From Nitrospirota bacterium (GTDB lineage: Bacteria; Nitrospirota; Thermodesulfovibrionia; Thermodesulfovibrionales; Magnetobacteriaceae), in contig JADFXO010000010.1 in the NCBI GenBank assembly GCA_015233485.1, positions 1 through 27,630 of the forward strand: 27,630 nucleotides of DNA. Reading direction: 5' to 3'. The translations under genes were made by a program, and so were the position numbers. Shown here in pieces: positions 7,336 through 15,040 of the stretch (its first letter is position 1; each line of letters opens with the position of its first letter). Under the pieces are notes generated by a model. It made no database searches. It was not told where the DNA came from and saw only the letters and a list, made by a program, of their open reading frames with translations.

Positions 7336-8652
7336 TTGAATACTGTTGAATCCTGTGAGGCCATAAGAAGAAACCGCAACGACCTGTTATTGATTCTCAA
7401 TCAGATGAGAGTTGGTACCATAATGCTCGATGAGCACGGCAATACCCTATTTGCGAGCAACCCTGTCCTCAATATCTTTGGAAAAACCGCCGATGAGGCG
7501 GCAGGTATGCCCATAGAGAAACTTGTCCGGACAAACCGGGGCGACCTGTTTCAATCCATTGCCGGCAATGGAGCAGGGAGGTTTACGCTGGAGACGGACT
7601 CTGCCGGGGGAAGACACTTTTGGCTGGAGGTGGAAGCGGTGGAAGACCCTGAGGATGCAAGAAGAAAAATCTTGTTCTTATACGATGTCTCGGAGGTATA
7701 TGGATTAAGAAAACTCCTCAAAGGCAAAGCCGGTTTTCAGGATATGATAGGAAAGAGCCATGCCATTGAAAAAGTGTTTGCCCAGATTAGAAGTATTGCC
7801 GGCGCCTACTGGACGGTACTTATCGAAGGTGAAACTGGAACGGGAAAAGAACTGGCGGCACGGGCTATTCACTCACTTGGGAGCCGAAAGGATAAACCAT
7901 TTATAGCCGTAAATTGTGCAGGGTTGACCGATTCCTTGCTTGCGAGCCAATTGTTCGGACACACAAAGGGCGCTTTTACCGGGGCGGTATCCGCCCATAA
8001 GGGGGTTTTTGAAGCAGCGGCGGGCGGCACGGTTTTTCTTGATGAGATTGGCGACATCTCTATGAGTGTGCAGGCAAACCTGCTGCGTTTTTTGGAGTCA
8101 CACGAAATAACGGTGCTTGGCGAGTCCGTATCGAAAACCGTAGACGTGAGGATAATTACCGCCACAAATAAAAGTCTTTCCGAGGAGGTGCGAAAGGGGG
8201 TTTTTAGGGCTGACCTGCTGTATCGAATCAGGGTTGCCCGCATAGCGCTTCCTCCACTGAGGGACCGCAGGGAGGACATTCCCCTTCTGGCAAGCCACTT
8301 CTTATCTGTGGCAGCGGCATTTTCCGGGAAAAAAATAACCGAGATAAGCGCCGGGGCAATGGCGTTGTTGTTAGCGTATTCATGGCCTGGAAATGTGAGG
8401 GAATTGCGCAGCGCCGTAGATTTTGCCGTTATTCATAGTGAGGCTTCCGTGATTCGTCCAGGCGACTTGCCTCCGGAAATTTCTAATTTCTCAGGGGAAA
8501 CATCGTATTTGCCGCTTGAGGAAATAAAAGACGAACATGAAAGATTTTTAGAGGCCCTGCGGCAATCTAACGGCAACCGTGCCCGGGCAGCCCGCCTCCT
8601 TGGTATTAGCAGAGCCACCTTTTACCGCCATCTTCCCCCTATTGAAAGATAA
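7336..8652 (+). CDS. PAS-domain sigma54-dependent transcriptional activator
   Basis: The 438-aa protein is a bacterial enhancer-binding protein. An N-terminal PAS-like sensor (about residues 15-130) replaces a receiver domain, so it is not a classical response regulator. The AAA+ domain shows Walker A GETGTGKE (from residue 165), the sigma54-contacting loop GAFTGA (212-217), Walker B FLDEIGD, and WPGNVRELR. A Fis-type helix-turn-helix closes the protein (NRARAARLLGISRATFYRHL). The start is TTG at 7336 with GGGGAG nine bases upstream. It follows the CuA gene by 23 bp. Directly after its stop lie a 17-bp palindrome and a sigma54 promoter driving hsp20, so that gene is its most likely target. 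Confidence 0.94.
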   Translation: MNTVESCEAIRRNRNDLLLILNQMRVGTIMLDEHGNTLFASNPVLNIFGKTADEAAGMPIEKLVRTNRGDLFQSIAGNGAGRFTLETDSAGGRHFWLEVEAVEDPEDARRKILFLYDVSEVYGLRKLLKGKAGFQDMIGKSHAIEKVFAQIRSIAGAYWTVLIEGETGTGKELAARAIHSLGSRKDKPFIAVNCAGLTDSLLASQLFGHTKGAFTGAVSAHKGVFEAAAGGTVFLDEIGDISMSVQANLLRFLESHEITVLGESVSKTVDVRIITATNKSLSEEVRKGVFRADLLYRIRVARIALPPLRDRREDIPLLASHFLSVAAAFSGKKITEISAGAMALLLAYSWPGNVRELRSAVDFAVIHSEASVIRPGDLPPEISNFSGETSYLPLEEIKDEHERFLEALRQSNGNRARAARLLGISRATFYRHLPPIER

Positions 8653-8655
8653 CTA

Positions 8656-8672
8656 TGAGACATATTGTCTCA
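8656..8672. promoter_or_regulatory. Palindromic enhancer site, candidate target of the sigma54 activator
   Basis: TGAGACA-TAT-TGTCTCA is a perfect 7-bp inverted repeat with a 3-bp centre, about 100 bp upstream of the -24 element, a usual distance for enhancer-binding proteins. Nearby are a direct repeat of GATACACTA (from 8677 and 8688) and another GTCTCA at 8701. Confidence 0.65.
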
Positions 8673-8756
8673 CCTGATACACTAGTGATACACTAAACGC
8701 GTCTCATTTCATAGGTTGAGCCATACAAAAGGCCGTTGGGTGTGGAAGTTCAGCGC

Positions 8757-8772
8757 TGGCATAGTATTTGCT
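8757..8772 (+). promoter_or_regulatory. Sigma54 (-24/-12) promoter of hsp20
   Basis: TGGCATAGTATTTGCT fits the TGGCAC-N5-TTGCW consensus, with GG at 8758-8759 and GC at 8770-8771 separated by exactly 10 bp. The transcription start is expected near 8783, about 80 bases before the hsp20 ATG. Confidence 0.8.
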
Positions 8773-8863
8773 TTACCTTATGTGTAGTTCGTTAAAGCGT
8801 TGATGTTGTATCAGAAACGGCACGCGCTGAAGCATTATGGAGCTTAGAAAAGGAGGGTTTGCG

Positions 8864-9310
8864 ATGTCAATACTAAAATGGTATCCGACAACGACGGTGT
8901 ATGACAGGCTAACTGGCGCAACACTTGACGATCTGTTTCAGCATTTTCACCGCGGTTTGCTGGCCGGTAACACGGAAACAGGGGATTTCACGCCGCGTGT
9001 TGAGTTGCTGGAGAAGAAGGACAGCTTTGTTTTGAGAGTCGAGCTGCCCGGAGTTAAGAAGGAAGACGTAGACATCAGCGTAAATCTCGGTGTTTTGAAG
9101 ATAGCTGGAGAGGTAAAGGGCGAAGATGAGGAGGGCAGTGAATGCCGCTGTTCGGAAAGGACGTACGGAAAGTTCCTACGGACATTCGAACTTCCCTCAA
9201 CAGTGGATGCAGACGCCATAGCGGCTGTGCACGAGGATGGAATCCTTGAGCTTTGCCTGCCCAAGAAGAAGGAAGCGCTGGTAGAGGAAAAAAGGATAAA
9301 AATCGCGTAA
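8864..9310 (+). CDS. Hsp20/alpha-crystallin small heat-shock protein
   Basis: The 148-aa protein is an ATP-independent holdase of the small heat-shock family. The N-terminal arm (1 to about 40) is followed by an alpha-crystallin domain beginning FTPRVELLEKKDSFVLRVEL and containing LPGVKKEDVDISV. The late RTFELPSTVDADAIAAVHEDGILEL segment is typical of bacterial Hsp20. The C-terminal tail ends RIKIA, close to the IxI oligomerisation motif. I choose ATG 8864 over the upstream ATG at 8837 because AGGAGG (8851-8856) sits seven bases before it. Transcription from a sigma54 promoter, rather than sigma32 or HrcA/CIRCE control, is unusual for this gene. Confidence 0.95.
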   Translation: MSILKWYPTTTVYDRLTGATLDDLFQHFHRGLLAGNTETGDFTPRVELLEKKDSFVLRVELPGVKKEDVDISVNLGVLKIAGEVKGEDEEGSECRCSERTYGKFLRTFELPSTVDADAIAAVHEDGILELCLPKKKEALVEEKRIKIA

Positions 9311-9315
9311 CCAAT

Positions 9316-9367
9316 CTCTAAGGCGCAGCGGGAAGTGAAGGAGCTTACTTCCCATTGCGCTTTAGAG
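9316..9367 (+). other. Intercistronic stem-loop between hsp20 and the Cys-rich gene
   Basis: CTCTAA, GCGC and GGGAAGT pair with ACTTCCC, GCGC and TTAGAG around a GAAGGAGCTT loop. No T-run follows, so it is more likely an RNA processing or stability element, or a weak attenuator, than a terminator. Confidence 0.55.
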
Positions 9368-9386
9368 CGATAAGGAGGGTGGGACA

Positions 9387-9515
9387 ATGTGTGGTAAATG
9401 TGGTAAAAAGAAGAGTAAATCATCGGATATGGCGGCAGCCCAGTGCGTGTGCAATATGGAGTGGCGGGCCATTAAAGTAGATGACGACGCGGATGATTGC
9501 CAGTGTTTGCTATAA
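9387..9515 (+). CDS. 42-aa Cys-rich protein
   Basis: This small ORF encodes MCGKCGKKKSK, then AAAQCVCNMEWRAIK and DDDADDCQCLL. It has six cysteines as one CxxC and two CxC pairs, suggesting metal or iron-sulfur binding. AAGGAGGG lies at a good distance before the ATG. The C-terminal half is clearly homologous, in protein and DNA, to the tail of the 66-aa protein at 9871-10071, which supports both as real genes. It lies 76 bp after hsp20 and may share its transcript. No known family is recognised. Confidence 0.75.
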   Translation: MCGKCGKKKSKSSDMAAAQCVCNMEWRAIKVDDDADDCQCLL

Positions 9516-9544
9516 GTAATGGCGCGTAATTAACCTGCGAACAG

Positions 9545-9643
9545 CCGGAGTACCGAAGCCGCCAGCGAGCGGCAGTTGGAATTTAACAGATAAAATGTCG
9601 GCGAGAATACGGGGTGAAGGGGGATTATCCCCCTTCGTCTTTA
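9545..9643 (-). repeat. 99-bp two-hairpin dispersed repeat, copy 3 (inverted)
   Basis: This is the reverse-complement copy of the repeat at 2057-2155 and 14927-15025. The small hairpin differs by changes that mostly keep pairing (GCCGCT facing GGCGGC, with one G-T pair). It follows the 42-aa gene by 29 bp and ends 19 bp before promoter module b. Confidence 0.9.
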
Positions 9644-9662
9644 ATCCTTATGCTCTTTGACA

Positions 9663-9748
9663 GGTAAATTACCTATTCGCATTCACAAATATCCTATTTT
9701 AAAACATTCCCTTTCCCGATTGTTTTGATTTTTTAGTTATGTGATAAT
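9663..9748 (+). promoter_or_regulatory. Shared promoter module, copy b (Cys-rich/cupin/SOR operon)
   Basis: GGTAAATTACCTAT is at 9663-9676, the second CCTAT at 9693-9697 (21 bp offset), then 22 bp, TTGTTT (9720-9725), 17 bp and TGTGATAAT (-10 at 9743-9748). The predicted leader to the ATG at 9871 is about 116 bases. This and repeat copy 3 fill the 355-base gap 9516-9870. Confidence 0.85.
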
Positions 9749-9870
9749 TATATAACTGCTTGATGGAAGCCTTTGAACAAGCAGCGTCCGCAGAGGGAAT
9801 GCCCGGGAGAAGTTATTCGGGAATCAACAAAAACGATGAGAATTAACAGCAACGATTGGAGGTAATGGAA

Positions 9871-10071
9871 ATGTCAGATATGGAGAAATGTCCAAGTTGT
9901 GGAGCGACCAGGGCAAAAGACCCGGGTAATTTAACCGATGCCGAAAAGAAACCGCTACCGGTTACCGCAGGTTCGGAAGCGGAGATTGTAGCAGCACAGT
10001 GCGTGTGCGATAATGAATGGAGAGGCATTAAACCTGGAGACGATTCAGATGATTGCCGGTGTTCGTCATAA
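9871..10071 (+). CDS. 66-aa mosaic Cys-rich protein
   Basis: The protein joins two modules. Residues 1 to about 33 (MSDMEKCPSCGATRAKDP then NLTDAEKKPLPV) match the N-terminus of the superoxide reductase encoded 480 bp downstream. The tail (AAQCVCDNEWRGIK then DDCRCSS) matches the tail of the 42-aa protein at 9387-9515. The SOR iron ligand His in KKHLPV is replaced by Pro (KKPLPV). Six Cys in one CxxC and two CxC pairs suggest a metal site. I choose ATG 9871, because GGAGGT lies before it and the SOR gene starts the same way. It is the first gene after promoter module b. Its function is unknown. Confidence 0.8.
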   Translation: MSDMEKCPSCGATRAKDPGNLTDAEKKPLPVTAGSEAEIVAAQCVCDNEWRGIKPGDDSDDCRCSS

Positions 10072-10140
10072 GTATGGGAAAATGCTCACTCTATTGCAAT
10101 ATTTTATTGCAGAGTTTGTTGATGACAGGAGGCTGGCGCT

Positions 10141-10521
10141 ATGAAGCATCTTATGGAAAAAGCAGAGCTTAAAAGTTTTAGCAGCCCCGATGAGATTAGG
10201 AACTTCCCTAAAGGGAAACTGGAGCTGATCACTATTGGAGGCAGCACAGTCGGACGCGCCACGCTTGAGCCAGGGTGGAAATGGTCTGCTTCCGTGCAGC
10301 CCATAGTGAAAACCAAGAGTTGCGAGGCCCCGCATTTTCAATACCATATATCAGGAACGATAGTGGTTTTAATGGATGACGGCACACAGTTTGAGTGTAA
10401 GGCAGGTGATGTATCTTTGCTGCCGGTTGGGCATGACGCTTGGGTGGTTGGAGACAAGCCTGCAGTGGTTGTGGACTTTCAGGGTATGATAGACTACGCG
10501 AAAGAATCAACCGCACTATAA
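10141..10521 (+). CDS. Cupin-domain protein
   Basis: The 126-aa protein is a single small beta-barrel cupin. The motif-1 region reads CEAPHFQYHISGTIVVLMDDG, with two His as possible metal ligands, followed by FECKAGDVSLLPVGHDAWVVG, which provides the motif-2 His. The cupin fold is clear, but enzyme or sensor function cannot be told. AGGAGG is eight bases before the ATG. It sits between the mosaic Cys-rich gene and the superoxide reductase, 69 and 29 bp away, so it should be in the same oxidative-stress-type operon. Confidence 0.85.
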   Translation: MKHLMEKAELKSFSSPDEIRNFPKGKLELITIGGSTVGRATLEPGWKWSASVQPIVKTKSCEAPHFQYHISGTIVVLMDDGTQFECKAGDVSLLPVGHDAWVVGDKPAVVVDFQGMIDYAKESTAL

Positions 10522-10550
10522 TATCAGAAACGATAGGAGGTAAAACGTCA

Positions 10551-10931
10551 ATGTCAGATGTGGAAAAGAGTTTGTTTTGTGGAATGAACAGGGCAAAAGA
10601 CCCTGTCAATTTAACCGACATGGAAAAAAAACATCTTCCGGTAATCGACTGTCCGGACGAGGTGAAGGCCGGTGAACCGTTTAAGGTCAGGGTAAAAGTC
10701 GGCGAGGCTGCGCACGTCATGCTTGATGCTCACTTTATACAGTGGATAGAGCTCCATTTTGGAGAGAGCTTTTATGTAAGAGTGGAATTAACGCCCGTAG
10801 TCAGCCTTCCCGAGTTTACGATTTCTTTGGTGAAGCATGGAAAACACAGGAAGTCCACATTGCGCGTCGTGGAAAGATGCAATATGCACGGCCAGTGGGA
10901 ATCTACGAAAGAGATCACGGTAAACGAATAA
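10551..10931 (+). CDS. Superoxide reductase (desulfoferrodoxin/neelaredoxin type)
   Basis: Superoxide reductase reduces superoxide to hydrogen peroxide at a square-pyramidal Fe(His)4Cys centre in the cytoplasm of anaerobes. All five ligands can be assigned in this 126-aa protein: His28 (KKHLPVI), His55 and His61 (AAHVMLDAHFIQWIELH), Cys110 and His113 (CNMHGQW). The N-terminal rubredoxin-like centre I of two-iron desulfoferrodoxins is absent; only Cys10 (FCG) remains, so it is a one-iron type with an extended leader. ATG 10551 is preceded by AGGAGG and gives the normal length; the open frame runs further upstream but overlaps the cupin gene. It is last in the operon behind promoter module b, before an 11-bp-stem hairpin. 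Confidence 0.92.
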   Translation: MSDVEKSLFCGMNRAKDPVNLTDMEKKHLPVIDCPDEVKAGEPFKVRVKVGEAAHVMLDAHFIQWIELHFGESFYVRVELTPVVSLPEFTISLVKHGKHRKSTLRVVERCNMHGQWESTKEITVNE

Positions 10932-10937
10932 TATTCC

Positions 10938-10972
10938 GGCATCCATCCTTTTTTATCTAAAGGGTGGATGCC
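10938..10972 (+). terminator. Hairpin after the superoxide reductase gene
   Basis: GGCATCCATCC pairs with GGGTGGATGCC (one G-T pair) around a T-rich 13-base loop, seven bases after the SOR stop codon. There is no T-run after the stem, so it is a candidate for termination or mRNA protection rather than a classical terminator. Confidence 0.45.
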
Positions 10973-11037
10973 GCGTCTCACAAAATGGTAGCCGCACGAC
11001 AGACTATAAATCCCCTAAGATCGGATGCTGCGGACTA

Positions 11038-11066
11038 TTGTTAATATGGATAGCTTATGGTATAAT
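11038..11066 (+). promoter_or_regulatory. Sigma70 promoter of the histidine kinase gene
   Basis: TTGTTA (11038-11043), 17 bp, and a perfect TATAAT (11061-11066) lie 37 bp before the GTG start. The CCTAT boxes of the shared module are absent here. Confidence 0.65.
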
Positions 11067-11103
11067 CGCCTAACTACAGTCTTTGAAGCTGGAGGGGTTT
11101 GGC

Positions 11104-14100
11104 GTGACCGTTAGGAATAAGCTCATAACCGCTATATTATCCACCGCATTGATTCCTCTCTTTTTAATCGGATTGATCGTTTATAACCATTCTAAAAACT
11201 CCTTATTTGCCGAGGTTGAAAATCATCTCATGGAAACAGCGTCCATTCAGAGTTCCAGGATTCTAATGATGATAGAAAGATATACGGATGCTATGAAGAT
11301 GTTAGCAAACAGGCCGGCATTGAAGGGTAATCTTGCCTTATATAACAAGACAGGAGACGCTAATGCCCTGAAGTATATAGATGAATCAATAGGACAGATA
11401 ATGGAAAGTATTCCAATGTTTCACGAAATATCTATTCTCGATACGGATAGAAAGGTTGTATCCTCATCTGATATTTCAACCGTAGGGAGGGTATTTAAAG
11501 AAAATGAAGTTTTAACACAAAAATATGAGAATTGTGGCTATAGTGACGTAATTAAAGGACATGACAATTTTCCCGACCTTAGATTTTCCTGTCATCTCAG
11601 GCTAAACAATAAAATAGTAGGTTTTGTTACCGCTGTAGTGCATGGAGACTTTCTTAATGAAATTACAGGCGACTATTCTAACCTGGGTAAAACAGGTGAA
11701 ACAGTTGTGGCGAAAATGGATGAAGCCGGAGATGCCCTGTTTATTGTGCCGTTGAGGTTTGACAGTAACGCCGCCTTTAACCGTAAAGTATCAAAAGAAG
11801 ACACTAACGTCCTCATTACGCAGGCATTAAAGAAACAAAATAATCAGTTTAGAGAATATAAAGATTATAATGGAGTACCCGTTTATGGCGTTACCGGCTA
11901 TTTAGTAAAAACCAATTGGGGAATTGTCGTTAAGGTTTACGCATCCGAGATTATGGAACCTTTGGTAGGATTAAGAAATATTTTAATTTATAGTTATCTA
12001 TTCATCATAGGCACATTGATTATCGTTGCTGTGATTGTCTCCAGACGCATAACCGCTCCATTAACAAAGCTCACAGATTTGGCAATACATGTAAGTAAGG
12101 GTGATTTTTCTCAAAAAATACAACACGTCTCAAAAGACGAGATAGGTGCTTTAGTCTCGGTGTTTAACCAGATGGTAGATGAACTTTCTGCGAGGGAAGG
12201 CGAATTATCTAAACACAGAGAATTACTTGAAGCCCGTGTTGATGAGCGGACAGGCGAACTTACAATGGCTAATCAGCGGTTAGAATGGGAAGTAGTTATG
12301 CGCAGGACAATGACGCATCGTTTAATGGAAATAAACAATCAGCTAAACAGCATGATTAACGCTATCCCTGATTTAATTATTTTTAAAGACGTGCAGAAAA
12401 GATTTATAATAGTTAATAAGGCTTTTGAAGAGCTTGTCGGGTTAAGCAAAGAAGAAGTTATTGGAAAAAAAGTGGAGGACGTTTTTCCTGCCGATGCGGC
12501 AGCTGTATATACGCGGCAAGATGAAATAGTTATGTTGACACACGACACTATACGTGATGTGACCGAAGTAAAGAAAGGAGACTATACTGTCTACTTAGAT
12601 ATAATTAACACTCCAATCCTCAATGACTTCGGTGATCTTATCGGAATTGTTGTAATAGGCAGGGAGATAACGGAAATGAAACTGATAGTAAACACGCTTC
12701 AGGAAAGCGAAGAAAAATACCGCGCCCTTGTAGAAAATAGCACTGATATTATATACCGCCTTGATAAAAACCACCGTTACCTTTACATAAACCCCGCCAT
12801 AAGCATGTATGTAAATTTAAAACCGGAGGATTTTATTGGTAAGACAAACTGTCAGATAGGCGTTCATTCGTTAAATACTCTTTTGTTGGAAGACACGATA
12901 CAACAAATCTTCGATACGCGCAGTCAGCTGGAAATAGATATTGAATTAGATATTCTTGGCGGCAAAGTATATTTCAACTGCCAGTTCATCCCTGAATTTG
13001 ACGATACAGGCGCGGTAAGATCAGTGGCGGCTATTTCGCGGGATATTACAAAACGCATCGAACTGGAACATAAGTTAATGCAAAAGAATGAAATGCTTGA
13101 AGATATGATAAAACTCCGTACCGCAAAATTAATTGAATATAACGAAACTCTTATAGAAGAAGTGCGGCAGCGTAAAGAAGTGGAAATCCAGTTAGTAAGA
13201 GAGAAGGACCTCTCCGACATCATAATTAATACACTGCCTGGTATTTTTTGTCTTTTCGATGAGACCGGCAGGTTACTATTATGGAACAAAAACATGGAAG
13301 CCATTACGAAATACTCATTCAAAGAGATAACGGAAATGAACATCTTTGACTTCTTTTCCAACGAGCAGAAAGAGACCGTCCAGAGTAAAATCAGAGACAT
13401 ATTTGTAAACAGAAAAGGCGATTATGAAACAAATCTCTATATCAAAAATGGAAAACAGATATCCTTTTTCTTCGCCGGCTCGGTAATTGTTTTAAACAAG
13501 GAGCCTTACCTTACATTGATAGGAATAGATATAACCGACCGTAGAAAAATGGAAGAGGAGTTAATATCGTCGAGGGAACGGTTGCGCCTGAACGCGATTT
13601 ATTTGCAAAATATGATAGAGGACGACAGGAAGAAGATCTCAAGAGAACTGCACGATGACCTTAGCCAGTCTTTGACGGTCTTAAAAATTGAACTTTCCGG
13701 GATGATAAAATCAGGCAAGCTGCCTAAAAAACACATAATAGACACCAAAATCAAAAATATTTTAGGCATTATCGACGGCATTATCGACAACATGCACACC
13801 CTGGTAATGTCTTTAAGGCCAACAGTACTCGATGATTTTGGCTTACTATCCGCCATAGAGTGGCAAATTAACGAACTCCATAAACGGACGGGCACCGCGT
13901 TTGAGTTTGACGCTTCCGATATTAAAAACAGATCTTTTATCGAAGAACTCGACAAAGAATACGCTACTGCTTTATACCGCGTTTTTCAGGAATCGGTAAC
14001 TAATGTAATCCGCCACGCAAACGCAGAAAAGATCAAGATAAAGGTATATGACGAAGGGGAATCGATTATTATGGAAGTGGAAGACAACGGCAAGGGGATA

Positions 14101-14268
14101 GACGAGGCTGAGATGTTTGATTACAAGTCATTAGGAATAATAGGGATGAAAGAGCGCGTTTCGCTGCTTGGAGGGACGCTGGATATTAAAAGAGGGACTT
14201 CTGGAATTGGGACAAAGATTACAGTGTCTATTCCGGTAAAGAAGGAGGAGGAGGTAAAGCCATTATGA
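11104..14268 (+). CDS. Membrane sensor histidine kinase, Cache-like/HAMP/three PAS/HisKA_3
   Basis: The 1054-aa kinase has TM1 (about residues 6-26), an extracytoplasmic region of some 270 residues that looks Cache-like, TM2 (IYSYLFIIGTLIIVAVIV), a HAMP domain, and a coiled coil. Three PAS domains follow, starting near MINAIPDLIIFKD, YRALVENSTDIIYRLD and DIIINTLPGIFCLFDETG. The end is a NarX/DegS-type HisKA_3 helix (RELHDDLSQ, phospho-acceptor His850) with an ATPase domain (FQESVTNVIRHANA, VEDNGKGID). GTG 11104 is favoured by GGAGGGG seven bases before it; a TTG at 11083 lies upstream in frame. The stop overlaps the response-regulator ATG by four bases, so the two form a two-component pair. 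The ligand is unknown. Confidence 0.94.
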   Translation: MTVRNKLITAILSTALIPLFLIGLIVYNHSKNSLFAEVENHLMETASIQSSRILMMIERYTDAMKMLANRPALKGNLALYNKTGDANALKYIDESIGQIMESIPMFHEISILDTDRKVVSSSDISTVGRVFKENEVLTQKYENCGYSDVIKGHDNFPDLRFSCHLRLNNKIVGFVTAVVHGDFLNEITGDYSNLGKTGETVVAKMDEAGDALFIVPLRFDSNAAFNRKVSKEDTNVLITQALKKQNNQFREYKDYNGVPVYGVTGYLVKTNWGIVVKVYASEIMEPLVGLRNILIYSYLFIIGTLIIVAVIVSRRITAPLTKLTDLAIHVSKGDFSQKIQHVSKDEIGALVSVFNQMVDELSAREGELSKHRELLEARVDERTGELTMANQRLEWEVVMRRTMTHRLMEINNQLNSMINAIPDLIIFKDVQKRFIIVNKAFEELVGLSKEEVIGKKVEDVFPADAAAVYTRQDEIVMLTHDTIRDVTEVKKGDYTVYLDIINTPILNDFGDLIGIVVIGREITEMKLIVNTLQESEEKYRALVENSTDIIYRLDKNHRYLYINPAISMYVNLKPEDFIGKTNCQIGVHSLNTLLLEDTIQQIFDTRSQLEIDIELDILGGKVYFNCQFIPEFDDTGAVRSVAAISRDITKRIELEHKLMQKNEMLEDMIKLRTAKLIEYNETLIEEVRQRKEVEIQLVREKDLSDIIINTLPGIFCLFDETGRLLLWNKNMEAITKYSFKEITEMNIFDFFSNEQKETVQSKIRDIFVNRKGDYETNLYIKNGKQISFFFAGSVIVLNKEPYLTLIGIDITDRRKMEEELISSRERLRLNAIYLQNMIEDDRKKISRELHDDLSQSLTVLKIELSGMIKSGKLPKKHIIDTKIKNILGIIDGIIDNMHTLVMSLRPTVLDDFGLLSAIEWQINELHKRTGTAFEFDASDIKNRSFIEELDKEYATALYRVFQESVTNVIRHANAEKIKIKVYDEGESIIMEVEDNGKGIDEAEMFDYKSLGIIGMKERVSLLGGTLDIKRGTSGIGTKITVSIPVKKEEEVKPL

Positions 14269-14906
14269 TAAAGATTTTTTTGGTTGACGACCATCCCATC
14301 GTAAGGTCAGGTATTGTCCAAATCCTCTCAGGAGACCCTCAGATGTCTGTAATCGCGGAGGCACAAAACGCCAGGCAGGCACTGGAGACGTTAAACGAAA
14401 TAACCCCCGATATTGTTATCTTAGACATTACCCTGCCTGATGAAAGCGGCCTTAGGGTGCTGGAGAAGATAAAAGCGAAATATCCTAAACTGCCTGTTCT
14501 CATGCTGAGTATGCATCCAGAGGAGCAGTATGCCCTGATGTCATTAAAACTTGGCGCTTCGGGATATTTAACAAAGAAGGCCCTGCCGGAAGAACTCATA
14601 AAGGCGGTAAAAAAGGTAATTACCAGGGGAAGATATATAACCGAAACCCTGGCTGAGAAACTTGCCGATGGAGTTGACAGCAAAGCCGCCAAACTGCCGC
14701 ATGAGGCATTGGCGGCCAGAGAGTTTCAGGTAATGCTCATGATGGCCTCCGGGGCCGCCCCTAAAGAAATTGCCGAGAACCTCTGCCTGAGCGTAAAAAC
14801 CGTTAATACGTACAGAAACAATATACTGATAAAGATGAAAATGAGTAATAACGCCGATATTATACGATATGCCGTCAAACACAATCTCATAGGCCAGGAC
14901 GAGTAA
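14265..14906 (+). CDS. NarL/FixJ-family response regulator
   Basis: The 213-aa regulator has a receiver domain (1 to about 120) with acidic Asp8/Asp9, phospho-acceptor Asp54 (VILDITLPDESG) and a conserved Lys in YLTKKA. A LuxR/NarL-type helix-turn-helix follows (about 148-210: AREFQVMLMMASGAAPKEIA, then LSVKTVNTYRNNI). It should be phosphorylated by the overlapping HisKA_3 kinase. A run of GAGG repeats upstream provides a strong ribosome site inside the kinase gene. It is followed by repeat copy 2 and promoter module c. Because NarL-family proteins bind heptamers resembling the module boxes, it is the best local candidate to control the four-copy promoter module; this is inference. Confidence 0.95.
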   Translation: MIKIFLVDDHPIVRSGIVQILSGDPQMSVIAEAQNARQALETLNEITPDIVILDITLPDESGLRVLEKIKAKYPKLPVLMLSMHPEEQYALMSLKLGASGYLTKKALPEELIKAVKKVITRGRYITETLAEKLADGVDSKAAKLPHEALAAREFQVMLMMASGAAPKEIAENLCLSVKTVNTYRNNILIKMKMSNNADIIRYAVKHNLIGQDE

Positions 14907-14926
14907 CAGGGCAAACGCATTAGGAC

Positions 14927-15025
14927 TAAAGACGAAGGGGGATAATCCCCCTTCACCCCGTATTCTCGCACATGTTTTATTTATTTAATTTAGGCTGCCG
15001 CCCGTTGGCGGCTTCGGTACTCCGG
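14927..15025 (+). repeat. 99-bp two-hairpin dispersed repeat, copy 2
   Basis: It is nearly identical to 2057-2155 over the full 99 bp, including both hairpins. It starts 20 bp after the response-regulator stop and ends 15 bp before promoter module c. A GGGCAAACGCATTA motif at 14910-14923 precedes it and also bounds the element at 17153-17262. Confidence 0.9.
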
Positions 15026-15040
15026 CCTGCCGGTAATATA

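Noticed and set aside
8947..9423. 158-aa minus-strand frame opposite hsp20
   Set aside because: It is antisense to a clear Hsp20 gene, Ser/Thr-rich as expected for a shadow frame, and lacks a ribosome site.
10440..10550. N-terminal extension of the superoxide reductase frame
   Set aside because: It overlaps the cupin gene, and AGGAGG plus the family-typical MSDxEK start place the true start at 10551.
12924..13400. 158-aa minus-strand frame inside the kinase gene
   Set aside because: It is a shadow of the PAS region of the kinase, composed of Ser/Ile/Leu-rich low-complexity sequence.
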